Counted from the stretch's first letter, positions 1 through 8,368 are shown. The stretch: DNA of 64,000 bases from Streptacidiphilus albus JL83 (GCF_000744705.1 NZ_JQML01000001.1:8814017-8878016); one strand, 5' to 3'. Numbers and translations: made by a program. Notes: generated by a model from the sequence alone, not told the origin.

Positions 1-544
1 CGGGCCGGTAGCGCAGCGTCGCGTGCAGGCCCTCGGCGGTCTCGGTGACCTCCAGGGCCAGCTCCGCGTCCTCCGCTCCCTCGGCGCCGCCGGTCAGGAC
101 GGATCCGCCGTCCGCCCGGCGCAGCGCGAACGCCGGGTGGCGGCGCAGGTCGCAGCCGTCCGGGAACGCCTCGGCCAGTTGTGCGAGCGGCAGCTGCTGC
201 GGACCGGCCGCCGCGAGGACGTCGCGCACCTGATCCACCAGCCCGGTGAAGGCGGGGTCCCCGGCCAGGTCGGTGCGGACGATCACACCGGCGCGGACGG
301 CGACGTCCTGCCGGCCGGTGTAGCGGGCCAGCAGCAGCTGGTACGCCGACAGCAGGGCGACGGACAGGTCCGCACCCCGGTCGGCCGCGATCCGGGTCAG
401 TCGGCCGGCGAGGCCGGAGGGGAGGTCGAAGGCGATCGTTCCGCCTGCGAGGGGCGACCCGGACCGGCGACGGTCAGTGCGCAACTCCAGCGGCTCAAGG
501 CCCGCCAGTGTCTGCTTCCAGTAAGCCAACCGGTGATCGGTCAC
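1..544 (-). CDS. NRPS condensation-domain fragment (C-terminal lobe only), partial at left edge
   Basis: The first 181 codons are visible and the gene continues beyond the left edge. The product begins VTDHRLAYWKQTL and follows the C-terminal half of an NRPS condensation domain: the YW that opens the second lobe, then LLSAYQLLLARYTGRQDVAV, then VRTDLAGDPAFTGLVDQV. The N-terminal lobe with the catalytic HHxxxDG motif is absent. About 19 residues that in the other C domains here read GTPIAGRNRAEIE and onward are deleted between DVAV and VRTDL. I chose the GTG at 544 because GGGGAG lies 7 bases upstream. A 13-codon ORF (minus strand 582 to 541) ends in a GTGA overlap with this start. The fragment may be decaying, or an unusual partial C domain fused to something outside the window. 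Its role is unknown. Confidence 0.6.
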   Translation of the reverse strand, partial: MTDHRLAYWKQTLAGLEPLELRTDRRRSGSPLAGGTIAFDLPSGLAGRLTRIAADRGADLSVALLSAYQLLLARYTGRQDVAVRAGVIVRTDLAGDPAFTGLVDQVRDVLAAAGPQQLPLAQLAEAFPDGCDLRRHPAFALRRADGGSVLTGGAEGAEDAELALEVTETAEGLHATLRYRP

Positions 545-700
545 CGTCTCACTCCCCACATCGTCGGTCCTGCGTCGGTCATACGGCGACGCTAGGCGGC
601 CCTCGCGGACGGCCCCAGTGGTCGGAAGTGCCAAGCCGGCCGGTGGTCACAACTACCCAGTTCCGGGCGGCGGTTGCGCTGGACACCATGAGATCCGTCG

Positions 701-724
701 CTGGTGGACACCCTGGTGGACACC
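701..724. repeat. Perfect tandem 12-bp direct repeat in divergent promoter region
   Basis: CTGGTGGACACC occurs twice head to tail, and a related GCTGGACACC lies about 15 bases upstream. The repeats end 31 bases before the GTG of the mutase small-subunit gene, inside the 211-bp space between divergently transcribed genes (545-755). The position suits a regulator-binding site for the precursor operon, but no regulator is seen in the window. Confidence 0.5.
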
Positions 725-755
725 GGAGCCTGTCAACGAGAGAGGTAGGTCGGCT

Positions 756-1241
756 GTGCCGCGTCAGCAGCCCCCGAGCATCGAGCGCCCACCCCGCGTC
801 GTGCTCAGTACGATCCCGTCCGATTCGCACACCTGGAACCTGCTGTTCCTGCAGCTGCTGCTGGAGGAGCACGGCTGCGACGTCGCCAATCTCGGCGCCT
901 GTGTCCCGGTGGAGACCCTGGTCCGCGAGTCGGTGCAGTACCTGCCCGACCTGATCGTGGTGAGCACCGTCAACGGGCACGGTCTCCACGAGGGCCTGGA
1001 CATCGCCTGGGCCGTCCGCGGCAGCAAGGAGCTGCGGCACGTCCCGCTGGTCATCGGCGGCAAGATCGACACGTCCGGATCGCAGACAGCGGCGGACTTC
1101 GGACCGTTGCTGGACGCGGGATTCGACGCGGTGCTGGTCGGCGGGACCGCGGTGCCGGACCTGCTCTCGCTGCTCGACCGGCTCCCCCCGGCGGAACCGG
1201 CTGCGGCCCCGCAGAGAGCCTACGCCGATGCCAACGTCTGA
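756..1241 (+). CDS. Glutamate/methylaspartate mutase, small B12-binding subunit (component S-like)
   Basis: A 161-residue cobalamin-binding protein. The DxHxx(G) cobalamin motif appears as SDSHTWN near residue 22, so the usual Gly is Asn. It is followed by a flavodoxin-like fold with NLGACVP, the LIVVSTVNGHG strand and a GGKID loop. With the next gene it would form adenosylcobalamin-dependent glutamate mutase, interconverting L-glutamate and (2S,3S)-3-methylaspartate, as in friulimicin and vicenistatin pathways. I chose the GTG at 756 because AGAGGTAGGT lies just upstream; the GTG at 618 would add an N-terminal extension unlike the family. It overlaps the large-subunit gene by 14 bases, consistent with coupled translation. 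It heads the precursor operon. Confidence 0.8.
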   Translation: MPRQQPPSIERPPRVVLSTIPSDSHTWNLLFLQLLLEEHGCDVANLGACVPVETLVRESVQYLPDLIVVSTVNGHGLHEGLDIAWAVRGSKELRHVPLVIGGKIDTSGSQTAADFGPLLDAGFDAVLVGGTAVPDLLSLLDRLPPAEPAAAPQRAYADANV

Positions 1242-2526
1242 GCCCGCGGCCCCCGGTGGCGCCTTCCACGACTTCCTGGAGGCGGCCCGCCGCCGCGGCG
1301 ACCTGGTCGTCCAGCCGCGGATGGGATTCAGCGACACCGCCCGGATGCGGGCGGGGCTGATCGCCACCAGGAACGCGGATGCCGTCACCGTCGGCACCCT
1401 GACGCTGGACAGCTTCACCCGGGTCGGGGACTTCGCCGCCGCCGACCGTGCGCTGCGCCAGGGCCGGCCCCTCAACGGCTACCCGATCGTCAGTCACTCC
1501 ACGTCCACGACGAGGACCATGGTCGAGGGGGTGTCCGGGCCCGGGTTCCCGATTCAGGTCCGGCACGGGTCGCCGCTGCCGGGCCGGATCTTCGACGCCC
1601 TGATCGACGCCGGGATCGACGCCACGGAAGGCGGACCGATCTCCTACTGCCTGCCCTACAGCCGCACCCCGGTGCAGAAGTCGGTGGAGGCGTGGAAGGA
1701 GGCCTGCGGCAAGCTCGCCTCGCTGCGGGACCGGGGCGTGGAGCCGCACCTGGAGAGCTTCGGCGGCTGCATGCTCGGGCAGCTGTGCCCGCCCTCGCTG
1801 CTGATCGCCATCACGGTGCTGGAGGGCCTGTTCTTCCGCCAGCACGGGATCCGCAGCCTCTCGCTGAGCTACGCCCAGCAGACCAGTGCCGAGCAGGACG
1901 AGGAGGCTGTGCTCGCGCTGCACGAGATCGCGGCCGACCTGCTGCCGAACGCCTCCTGGCACGTGGTGGTCTACGCCTACATGGGCCTGTACCCGAGCAC
2001 GGAGTCCGGAGCGCTGGGGCTGGTCGCCGACGCGGCCAGGCTGGCGGTGCGGACCGGTTCGACCCGACTGATCGTCAAGACCGCTGCGGAGGCCTCGCGG
2101 ATCCCCACCATCGCGGAGAACACGACCGCGTTGGAGGTGGCCGCCGCCGCGGCGAGGGTCACCGGCCGGCGCAGGCCGCCGAGCGCGGGGACGGGCATCG
2201 GGGACGAGGCCCGGGCGATCATCGACGCGGTCCTGGACCTCAACGACGACATCGGCAAGGCGCTGGTGCAGGCCTTCGCCCAGGGCTACCTGGACGTCCC
2301 GTACTGCCTGCACCCGGACAACGCCGGCCGCACCCGCAGTGCCATCTCCGACCGCGGACACCTGGAGTGGTCCCGGACCGGCTCACTGCCGATCGCCCAC
2401 CTGGCGCCGGCCCGGCGGTCGGCCCAGCTGACCTCCTCCCGCCTGCTGCAGGCCCTCAGTTACGTCAAGAACCGCTACGACGAAGCCGCGACCGTCGGCT
2501 CCCCCCGTCAATTCGAACTGACCTAG
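1228..2526 (+). CDS. glmE: Glutamate/methylaspartate mutase, large subunit (component E-like)
   Basis: A 432-residue protein matching the catalytic TIM-barrel subunit of B12-dependent glutamate mutase. Recognisable stretches are GYPIVSHSTSTTR, FPIQVRHGSPLP, ATEGGPISYCLPYSR (the substrate-binding RHG and GGP regions), LESFGGCMLGQLCPPS and the C-terminal YVKNRYDEA. It overlaps the small-subunit gene, as expected for a stoichiometric complex. The family makes 3-methylaspartate for secondary metabolism when it sits in an NRPS cluster. That role is inferred here from the downstream NRPS genes, whose last three adenylation domains carry Asx-type codes. Fermentative glutamate degradation is unlikely because no methylaspartase follows. 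Confidence 0.87.
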   Translation: MPTSEPAAPGGAFHDFLEAARRRGDLVVQPRMGFSDTARMRAGLIATRNADAVTVGTLTLDSFTRVGDFAAADRALRQGRPLNGYPIVSHSTSTTRTMVEGVSGPGFPIQVRHGSPLPGRIFDALIDAGIDATEGGPISYCLPYSRTPVQKSVEAWKEACGKLASLRDRGVEPHLESFGGCMLGQLCPPSLLIAITVLEGLFFRQHGIRSLSLSYAQQTSAEQDEEAVLALHEIAADLLPNASWHVVVYAYMGLYPSTESGALGLVADAARLAVRTGSTRLIVKTAAEASRIPTIAENTTALEVAAAAARVTGRRRPPSAGTGIGDEARAIIDAVLDLNDDIGKALVQAFAQGYLDVPYCLHPDNAGRTRSAISDRGHLEWSRTGSLPIAHLAPARRSAQLTSSRLLQALSYVKNRYDEAATVGSPRQFELT

Positions 2527-2534
2527 GACCGGAC

Positions 2535-3548
2535 ATGACCATTCAGGCAGACCGCCCGCTCACCCCGGGCACCCAGATCCTTCCCTCCCCCCGCACGCAC
2601 CTGGCCGACCCCCGTACCCGGGCGACGCTGCGGATCCAGCAGACGCTGCTGGCCGGTGCCCGCGAGTTCCTGCGCGCCGGCGAGGCCGTGGAGATGGGGC
2701 ACCCCATCATCGGCCCGGTCACCGACCCGGGTTCGCGCGGTGCCAAGCAGGCGGACATCGACTACTACGGGCACCACTACAAGCTGATGACCAGCGCCAT
2801 CCTCTACAAGCAGGCCTCGCTGCTGGCATTCGACCGGATCTTCCTGATAGCGCCGAACGTCAGACTGGAGCCCATCGAGACCAGTTCCACCCGGCGACAC
2901 CTCACCGAGTTCCGGCAGATCGACGTCGAGGTCGCCCGGGCCACCCGCGACGACGCCATGGACCTGGTCGAGGGCGTGGTCCGGCACGCGGTCACCAAGG
3001 TGCTCACCGAGAGCGCGGACGACCTGGCGGTGCTGGAGCGCGACCCGGAGGTCCTGCGGGCCTTCGTGGCCAAGCCGTTCGCCCGGGTCCCGCACGGGGA
3101 GGTGGTCGAGCAGCTGCGCGGCGGCGGTTATCCGCAGGCGGCCGGCACCGAGATCGAGTGGGAGGCCGAGGAGATCATCTCCCGGGAGGCCCCGGCACCG
3201 TTCTTCATCGTCGGCTACCCGAAGGGCTCCCGGGGCTTCTACGACAAGGAGAGCACGACGGAGCCGGGGACGCTGCTGAACTTCGACCTCATCGCCCCGG
3301 AGGGCTGCGGCGAGATCTGCAGCGGCAGCGAGCGGGAATTCGAGTACGTCAAGATCATCACCCGGATGCGGGAGACCGGCGAGAACCCGTCGAAGTACGC
3401 CTGGTACCTCGACGTGGTGCGCAACGGCATCCCGAACAGCGCCGGCTTCGGGATCGGCGTCGAGCGCCTCACCCGCTGGGTGACCGGACTGGACTCGGTG
3501 TGGCAGGCGACGGCCTTCCCCAAGCTGGCGGGGGTCGTGTCGCCGTGA
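2535..3548 (+). CDS. Class II aaRS-like enzyme, asparagine-synthetase-A/AsnRS-core type
   Basis: A 337-residue homologue of the catalytic core of aspartyl/asparaginyl-tRNA synthetases without the N-terminal OB-fold anticodon-binding domain. Motif 2 is seen around HLTEFRQIDVEVA, an acidic ATP-site stretch is near LLNFDLIAPEGCGEI, and motif 3 is the C-terminal GFGIGVERLTRW. Stand-alone cores of this kind include the archaeal asparagine synthetases that amidate aspartate through an aspartyl-adenylate. In this operon, directly after glutamate mutase, a reasonable inference is amidation of 3-methylaspartate (or Asp) to an asparagine analogue. Another adenylate-forming role, or transfer to a carrier protein, remains possible. 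The start ATG lies 6 bases after the previous stop, and the stop overlaps the next GTG by four bases. Confidence 0.75.
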   Translation: MTIQADRPLTPGTQILPSPRTHLADPRTRATLRIQQTLLAGAREFLRAGEAVEMGHPIIGPVTDPGSRGAKQADIDYYGHHYKLMTSAILYKQASLLAFDRIFLIAPNVRLEPIETSSTRRHLTEFRQIDVEVARATRDDAMDLVEGVVRHAVTKVLTESADDLAVLERDPEVLRAFVAKPFARVPHGEVVEQLRGGGYPQAAGTEIEWEAEEIISREAPAPFFIVGYPKGSRGFYDKESTTEPGTLLNFDLIAPEGCGEICSGSEREFEYVKIITRMRETGENPSKYAWYLDVVRNGIPNSAGFGIGVERLTRWVTGLDSVWQATAFPKLAGVVSP

Positions 3549-4840
3549 CCTACCTCAACGCACCCGGATTCCCCGAGGACGCCGTACGGCGCCGCGCACG
3601 CGAGGGCGCAGCCGCCCTCTTCCCCCCACTGGAGGACTACGGCACCGCCGTCTACGGCGCCGACCCCGCTGACCGGGCGTCAGCACCCGAGGACGGGATC
3701 GACGCACTGAGGCTGGCCCCGCCGGTCTTCATGCCGGGCCGGCTCGCCGAACTGATCGAACTGGGACGCGAACCGCTGTACTCCGACGTCCGCCTGCAGT
3801 CCGAGTTCGGCGGGCTCCGCTCGCCGCTGCCCGTCTACATCTCGGCGCTCGGCTCCACCCGGGTCGCCGGCGGCAGCCTGGCCATCAGCCGCCAGGCCGG
3901 CCGGATCGGCCTGCCGATGATCATCGGTGAGAACGTCGCGCCGATGAACGGCTTCCGCGCCGGCGGCGACGACCAGCGCAAGGGCCTGCTGGAGCGGATC
4001 CAGGCCTATGTCGAGGAACTGCCCGACGGCCTCGGCGGCCTGTGCGTCCAGCAGAGCACCGAGGACGCCAACTCCGAGGTGTGGAACCAGGTCTACAGCG
4101 ACCCGGCAGTCGACCGGCTGATCACCACCGGCCGGCTGGTGTTCGAGATGAAGGTCGGGCAGGGCGCCAAGCCCGGCCTGGGCGGCCTCACCATGATCAA
4201 CGAGGGCGCGGTGGCCGGGCTGGACGACCAGTACGCCATCGAGCGGCTCGGCGAGGGCGGCACCGTCCTGCGGGCCTCCTCCCCGGGCACCTTCACCGAG
4301 GAGATCTTCCGCCAGCAGATCCATCTGATGCGCAACAACTATCCGCGTGCCCGCTGCTGGGTCAAGCTCTTCCCCGGCCGCGACGTCGGACAGGCGGCGA
4401 GCGTCGCCTGGAGGGCCGGGGCGGACGCGGTCACCGTCGACGGCGCCGAGGGCGGGACCGGCTGGGCCCCCACCTCGTTCCTCGACCACGTCGGCCTCCC
4501 GCTCGCCGAGTGCCTGAGCCGGGTCGATCCCGGTGAGGGCACGCTGCTCGCCAGCGGCCGGGTGTGGAGCGGGCCGCGCGCGGTCAAGCTGCTGGCCCTG
4601 GGCGCGTCGGCGGTGGGCCTGGGCCGGGCGGCGCTGGTGGCCGTCGACGAGGACCCCGAGGCGGGACTCGAACGGCTGCTCCGCGCCCTCGGGCTGGAGA
4701 TGAGGATGCTCATCAGCTCGCTGGGGAAGTACGCGCCGGGCGAGCTCGGCGCAGAGGACCTGTGGTCGCCCTTCGCACACGCCCGCCACGGGGACATGAA
4801 CGGCCGCTCCAGCCACCTCAGCACCACGCTTCGGGCGTAG
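3545..4840 (+). CDS. Glutamate-synthase-like FMN-binding TIM-barrel protein
   Basis: A 431-residue protein resembling the FMN/synthase domain of glutamate synthase. It contains the hallmark KVGQGAKPGLGG, the barrel strand VKLFPGRDVG, GADAVTVDGAEGGTG and a late phosphate-binding segment ASGRVWSGPRAVKLLALGAS. It has no amidotransferase domain, and I see no clustered cysteines for the [3Fe-4S] centre of true GltB. It is therefore probably a stand-alone oxidoreductase of the GltS/IPP-isomerase-2/lactate-oxidase superfamily. The GTG start overlaps the preceding stop (GTGA), tying it to the AsnRS-like gene. A role in remodelling the methylaspartate-derived building block, or in supplying nitrogen, is inference from position only. 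Confidence 0.7.
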   Translation: MTYLNAPGFPEDAVRRRAREGAAALFPPLEDYGTAVYGADPADRASAPEDGIDALRLAPPVFMPGRLAELIELGREPLYSDVRLQSEFGGLRSPLPVYISALGSTRVAGGSLAISRQAGRIGLPMIIGENVAPMNGFRAGGDDQRKGLLERIQAYVEELPDGLGGLCVQQSTEDANSEVWNQVYSDPAVDRLITTGRLVFEMKVGQGAKPGLGGLTMINEGAVAGLDDQYAIERLGEGGTVLRASSPGTFTEEIFRQQIHLMRNNYPRARCWVKLFPGRDVGQAASVAWRAGADAVTVDGAEGGTGWAPTSFLDHVGLPLAECLSRVDPGEGTLLASGRVWSGPRAVKLLALGASAVGLGRAALVAVDEDPEAGLERLLRALGLEMRMLISSLGKYAPGELGAEDLWSPFAHARHGDMNGRSSHLSTTLRA

Positions 4841-4854
4841 ACGGAGGCTCCGAC

Positions 4855-5847
4855 ATGATTTATGACAACGCGTACGACATCGTTACCGACGACATCTTCT
4901 TCCACCTGCCCCGACTGGCCCAGGACGCGGATGTCTTCCTCAAGATCGAAGGACTGAACCCGGCCGGGTCGGTCAAGCTGAAGACCGCGCTGAGCCTGAT
5001 CGAGGACGCCGAGAAGCGCGGCCGGCTGGCGCCCGGCGCCCGGATCATCGAGTCCTCCTCCGGGAACCTGGGCATCGCCCTGAGCTCGATCTGCGCCGCG
5101 AAGGGCTACTTCTTCACCTGTGTCGTCGACCCCAACGCCTCCACCACCAGTACCGCCCACATGCGCGCCCTCGGCGCCCAGGTCGTCGTCGTGGACAACG
5201 TCGACGGCAACGGGGGCTACCTCCAGTCGCGCATCTCCTACATCCAGCAGCGCACCGCCCGCGACCCGGGGATGGTCTGGCTCAACCAGTACGCCAATCC
5301 GGCCAACCCCCGCGCGCACTACGAGCAGACGGCGCGCAACCTGCTCAAGGAACTGCAGCAGATCGACTACCTGTTCGTCGGCGCCGGGACGACCGGCACG
5401 TTCGTCGGCTGCGCCGAGTACCTGCGCGAGTACTCGCCCGAGACCCGGATCATCGCGGTCGACGCCCGCGGCTCGGTGACCTTCGGCGCGAAACCGGGCC
5501 GCCGCTGCATCCCGGGCCTGGGTGCGAGCCGCAGACCGGAGCTGTGCCGGCCGGAGCTGGCCGACGAGATCGTCTTCGTCGCCGAGGAGGACGCGGTCCG
5601 GGAGTGCCGGCGGCTGGCCCGCGAGCACGGTCTGCTGGTCGGCGGCTCCACCGGTTCGGTGCTGTCGGCCATCCGGCACTACCACGCGGGTTTTCCGGCA
5701 GCCAGCAGGGTCGCGGCCATCTCCCCCGACCTGGGGGAGCGCTACCTGCGGACCGTCTACGACGACGAGTGGGTCGGCGCGCAGTTCGGCTCCCTGTTGT
5801 ACCCGCCGGCGGTGCCGATGCCCGCGCTGGCGCCCGTCCTGTCCTGA
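4855..5847 (+). CDS. sbnA: 2,3-diaminopropionate biosynthesis protein SbnA-like (PLP enzyme)
   Basis: A 330-residue fold-type II PLP enzyme of the cysteine synthase family. The Schiff-base lysine is in NPAGSVKLKTA (Lys41 by my count). ESSSGNLGIAL is the substrate loop, and GAGTTGTF and GGSTGSVL bind the PLP phosphate. SbnA in staphyloferrin B biosynthesis condenses O-phospho-L-serine with L-glutamate to N-(1-amino-1-carboxy-2-ethyl)glutamate, the first step to L-2,3-diaminopropionate. Pairing with an SbnB homologue 31 bases downstream makes this reading much more likely than cysteine or cystathionine synthesis. The ATG at 4855 follows GGAGG at good spacing. The product should feed one NRPS adenylation domain, best A2. 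Confidence 0.88.
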   Translation: MIYDNAYDIVTDDIFFHLPRLAQDADVFLKIEGLNPAGSVKLKTALSLIEDAEKRGRLAPGARIIESSSGNLGIALSSICAAKGYFFTCVVDPNASTTSTAHMRALGAQVVVVDNVDGNGGYLQSRISYIQQRTARDPGMVWLNQYANPANPRAHYEQTARNLLKELQQIDYLFVGAGTTGTFVGCAEYLREYSPETRIIAVDARGSVTFGAKPGRRCIPGLGASRRPELCRPELADEIVFVAEEDAVRECRRLAREHGLLVGGSTGSVLSAIRHYHAGFPAASRVAAISPDLGERYLRTVYDDEWVGAQFGSLLYPPAVPMPALAPVLS

Positions 5848-5878
5848 CCGACCCCCCACCGAGCGAAAGGCAGAGCCG

Positions 5879-6886
5879 ATGTCGTCATTCCACGTGATCG
5901 ACGGAAAGATCGCGCAGGGGGTCGTCGCCGCCTCCCCGTCGACGATCATGGAGATCGTCAGGGACACCTATCTCCGCCACAGCGCGGGGGAGACGGTGAA
6001 CCCCAACAGCTACTTCCTGCGGTTCCCGGACAAGCCCGACTGCCGGATCATCGCGCTCCCCGCCCACCTCGGTGGCGAGCAACCGGTGTCCGGGCTGAAG
6101 TGGATCGCCAGCTACCCGCCCAATGTCGGACGGAACCTGCCCCGTGCCTCCGCCGTCCTCATCCTCAACGACGCCGAGACCGGCTACCCGTTCGCCTGCC
6201 TGGAGGCCTCGCAGATCAGCGCCGCGCGGACCGCCGCCTCCGCCGCGCTGGCCGTGGAGACGCTCGCCCCCCACGACGGCCCCCGCACCGTCCTGTTCGT
6301 CGGCGCCGGGGTGATCGGCCGGACCGTGTCCGACTTCCTCGCCGCCCGTGACCTGGACGTCAAGGACTGCCTGGTGCACGACCACGTCGAGGGCTACGCG
6401 CAGACGTTCTCCACCTATCTGCGCGACACCCACGGCTGGTCGGCGCGGTACGAGCCCGACATCGACTCCGCGCTGGCGACGGCGGACATCATCGTGCTGG
6501 CCACCACCGCGCCCGCCCCGTGGCTCTGCGACGAGCAGACCCTGCGGCCGGACCAGCTGATCCTCAACCTGTCGCTCCGCGATGTGCACCCCACCGTGAT
6601 GATCAACTGCCACAACGTCCTCGACGACCTGGACCACTGCCTGACCGCGCAGACCTCGCCGCACCTGACCGAGATCGAGTACGGGCACCGGGACTTCATC
6701 GACGGCACCCTCGCCGAGGTCCTGCGCGGCGACGTGGTGATCACCCAGGACCGCCCGACCATCTTCTCCCCGTTCGGCCTCGGCGTGCTCGACCTCGCCG
6801 TCGGCTGCCACATCTACCGGGCCGCCCGGGAGCAGGGGCAGGCCACCGAGATCCCCGGGTTCTTCCCCGAACTGTCGCGCTGGTGA
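5879..6886 (+). CDS. sbnB: 2,3-diaminopropionate biosynthesis protein SbnB-like dehydrogenase
   Basis: A 335-residue protein of the ornithine cyclodeaminase/mu-crystallin family. The Rossmann nucleotide-binding motif is VLFVGAGVIGRT near residue 143. Family stretches GLKWIASYPPN, ASQISAARTAA and LNLSLRDVHP are present. SbnB oxidises the SbnA product with NAD+ and releases L-2,3-diaminopropionate and 2-oxoglutarate. Released 2-oxoglutarate could return to glutamate, which glutamate mutase in the same operon also uses. The ATG at 5879 has an AAAGGCAG Shine-Dalgarno. The SbnA-SbnB pair is the usual signature of Dap in siderophores and in viomycin-type peptides. Confidence 0.88.
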   Translation: MSSFHVIDGKIAQGVVAASPSTIMEIVRDTYLRHSAGETVNPNSYFLRFPDKPDCRIIALPAHLGGEQPVSGLKWIASYPPNVGRNLPRASAVLILNDAETGYPFACLEASQISAARTAASAALAVETLAPHDGPRTVLFVGAGVIGRTVSDFLAARDLDVKDCLVHDHVEGYAQTFSTYLRDTHGWSARYEPDIDSALATADIIVLATTAPAPWLCDEQTLRPDQLILNLSLRDVHPTVMINCHNVLDDLDHCLTAQTSPHLTEIEYGHRDFIDGTLAEVLRGDVVITQDRPTIFSPFGLGVLDLAVGCHIYRAAREQGQATEIPGFFPELSRW

Positions 6887-6925
6887 CCGGCGCCTCCACC
6901 CCTCAACCGGAACGGACGTAGAACC

Positions 6926-8368
6926 ATGACCACGGAGACCACGGAGACCACGGAGAGCCCGGCTGCTCCCGGAGCACGATCACTGCGCGGCCTGGTCGGC
7001 ATGCTCGCGGCCAACGCCTCGGCCCTGTCGGCCAACCGGGTGCTGGCGATCGCACTGCCCTGGTTCGTGCTGACCACCACCGGCAGCATCGGCAAGACCG
7101 GCCTGGTGGCCTTCTGCCAGGTCGGACCGTATGTCATAGCGCAGGCCCTGTCCGGCCCGATCATCGACCGGGTCGGCCCGAAGAAGATCAGCGTCATCGG
7201 CGACACGGTGTCCATGACCGCCATGGCGGTGGCCCCGCTGCTCTACCTCAGCGGGCAGCTCTCCTTCGGCGTCCTGCTGGCCCTGATGGCCGTCGTCGGC
7301 ATCGCCGACGGTCCGGCCAACGGCGCCAAGGGGCTCTTCCTGCCCTCCGCCACCCGCGCCGCCCGGGTGTCGTTCGAGCGCGGGACCGGGCTGGCCGGCG
7401 CGGTCGAACGCACCGCCACCACCGCCGGTCCGGCCGTCGCCGGTGTGGTCGTCGCCTCCTTCGGCAGCGTCTACGCGCTGTGGGTCACCGCCGCCCTGTT
7501 CGGACTCTCGGCCCTGATCGTCTCGACCACCCTGACCAACCCGGTCCCCGAGCCCCACGAGAAGCCCGCCGACGACTCGGCGAGCTACCTCACCCGGCTG
7601 CGCGAGGGAGCCGACTTCCTGCGCAGCGCGGGCCTGCTGCGCTCCATGATCGGCATGCTCGCCGCGACCAACCTGCTGGACCAGGCCTTCATGTCGGTCC
7701 TGCTCCCGGTGTGGGCCAAGGAGTCGGGCAACGGCCCGACCGCGATCGGACTGGTCGTCAGCGTCTTCGCCGCCACCTCCATCGTCGCCGCGCTGGTGGC
7801 CGCCGCGGTGGCCGAGCGGCTGCCCCGCCGCCAGGTCTACCTGATCGGCTTCGTCATCGGCGGGATCCCGCGCTTCGTCGCAATGGCGGCGGGTGTTCCG
7901 CTGTGGGCGGTCCTGGGGGTGCTCGCGGTCGGCGGGCTCGGCTCCGGGTTCATCAATCCGATCATCGGCGCGGTGACCTACGAGCTGATCCCGATCGGGC
8001 TGCTCGGGCGGGTGAAGACCCTCGCCCAGGCGGTGACCTGGGCCGGCATCCCCTTCGGCGGCCTGGTCGGCGCCGGGCTGGTGACCGCCGCCGGGCTGAC
8101 CCCGGCACTGTGGGTCGTCGGCGGGCTCTACCTGGTGGCGATCGTCGTCCCGGGCATGAGCAAGGAGTGGGCCGGCATGCGCAAGCAGCAGGCCCCCGCC
8201 GCCGGCTCGCCCGCGCAGGAGTCGGACGCCATGCAGTCGGACGCCGTGCAGTCGGACGCCACGCAGCCGATCGACGGACAGTCGGACGCCACGCAGCCGG
8301 TCGCCACGCAGCTGGTCGACGAACAGCGGGCCGTCGATCAGCCGGCCACAGAGATGGCCAGGGTCTGA
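6926..8368 (+). CDS. MFS exporter with repetitive C-terminal tail
   Basis: A 480-residue major facilitator with about 12 membrane segments. It shows GPIIDRVGPKKISVIGD (loop 2-3, motif A-like) and a second-half equivalent near VAERLPRRQVYLIG. It follows sbnB by 39 bases in the same direction, so export of, or self-resistance to, the NRPS product is the likely job. Two oddities: the N-terminus has TET repeats from ACCACGGAG units, and the last ~55 residues form a hydrophilic tail of QSDA(M/V/T) repeats not expected in the family. The coding region ends 273 bases before the first NRPS gene. Confidence 0.85.
   Translation: MTTETTETTESPAAPGARSLRGLVGMLAANASALSANRVLAIALPWFVLTTTGSIGKTGLVAFCQVGPYVIAQALSGPIIDRVGPKKISVIGDTVSMTAMAVAPLLYLSGQLSFGVLLALMAVVGIADGPANGAKGLFLPSATRAARVSFERGTGLAGAVERTATTAGPAVAGVVVASFGSVYALWVTAALFGLSALIVSTTLTNPVPEPHEKPADDSASYLTRLREGADFLRSAGLLRSMIGMLAATNLLDQAFMSVLLPVWAKESGNGPTAIGLVVSVFAATSIVAALVAAAVAERLPRRQVYLIGFVIGGIPRFVAMAAGVPLWAVLGVLAVGGLGSGFINPIIGAVTYELIPIGLLGRVKTLAQAVTWAGIPFGGLVGAGLVTAAGLTPALWVVGGLYLVAIVVPGMSKEWAGMRKQQAPAAGSPAQESDAMQSDAVQSDATQPIDGQSDATQPVATQLVDEQRAVDQPATEMARV
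8219..8334 (+). repeat. Degenerate 15-bp tandem repeats encoding QSDAx tail
   Basis: Units of CAGTCGGACGCCxxG repeat through the 3' end of the exporter gene, encoding QSDAM, QSDAV, QSDAT and related QPVAT and QLVDE units. The tail is hydrophilic and cytoplasmic by position. It looks like recent slippage expansion rather than a folded domain. Confidence 0.7.

Noticed and set aside
1228..2526. Fermentative methylaspartate pathway for glutamate degradation
   Set aside because: No methylaspartate ammonia-lyase or citramalate genes follow; the context is NRPS precursor supply.
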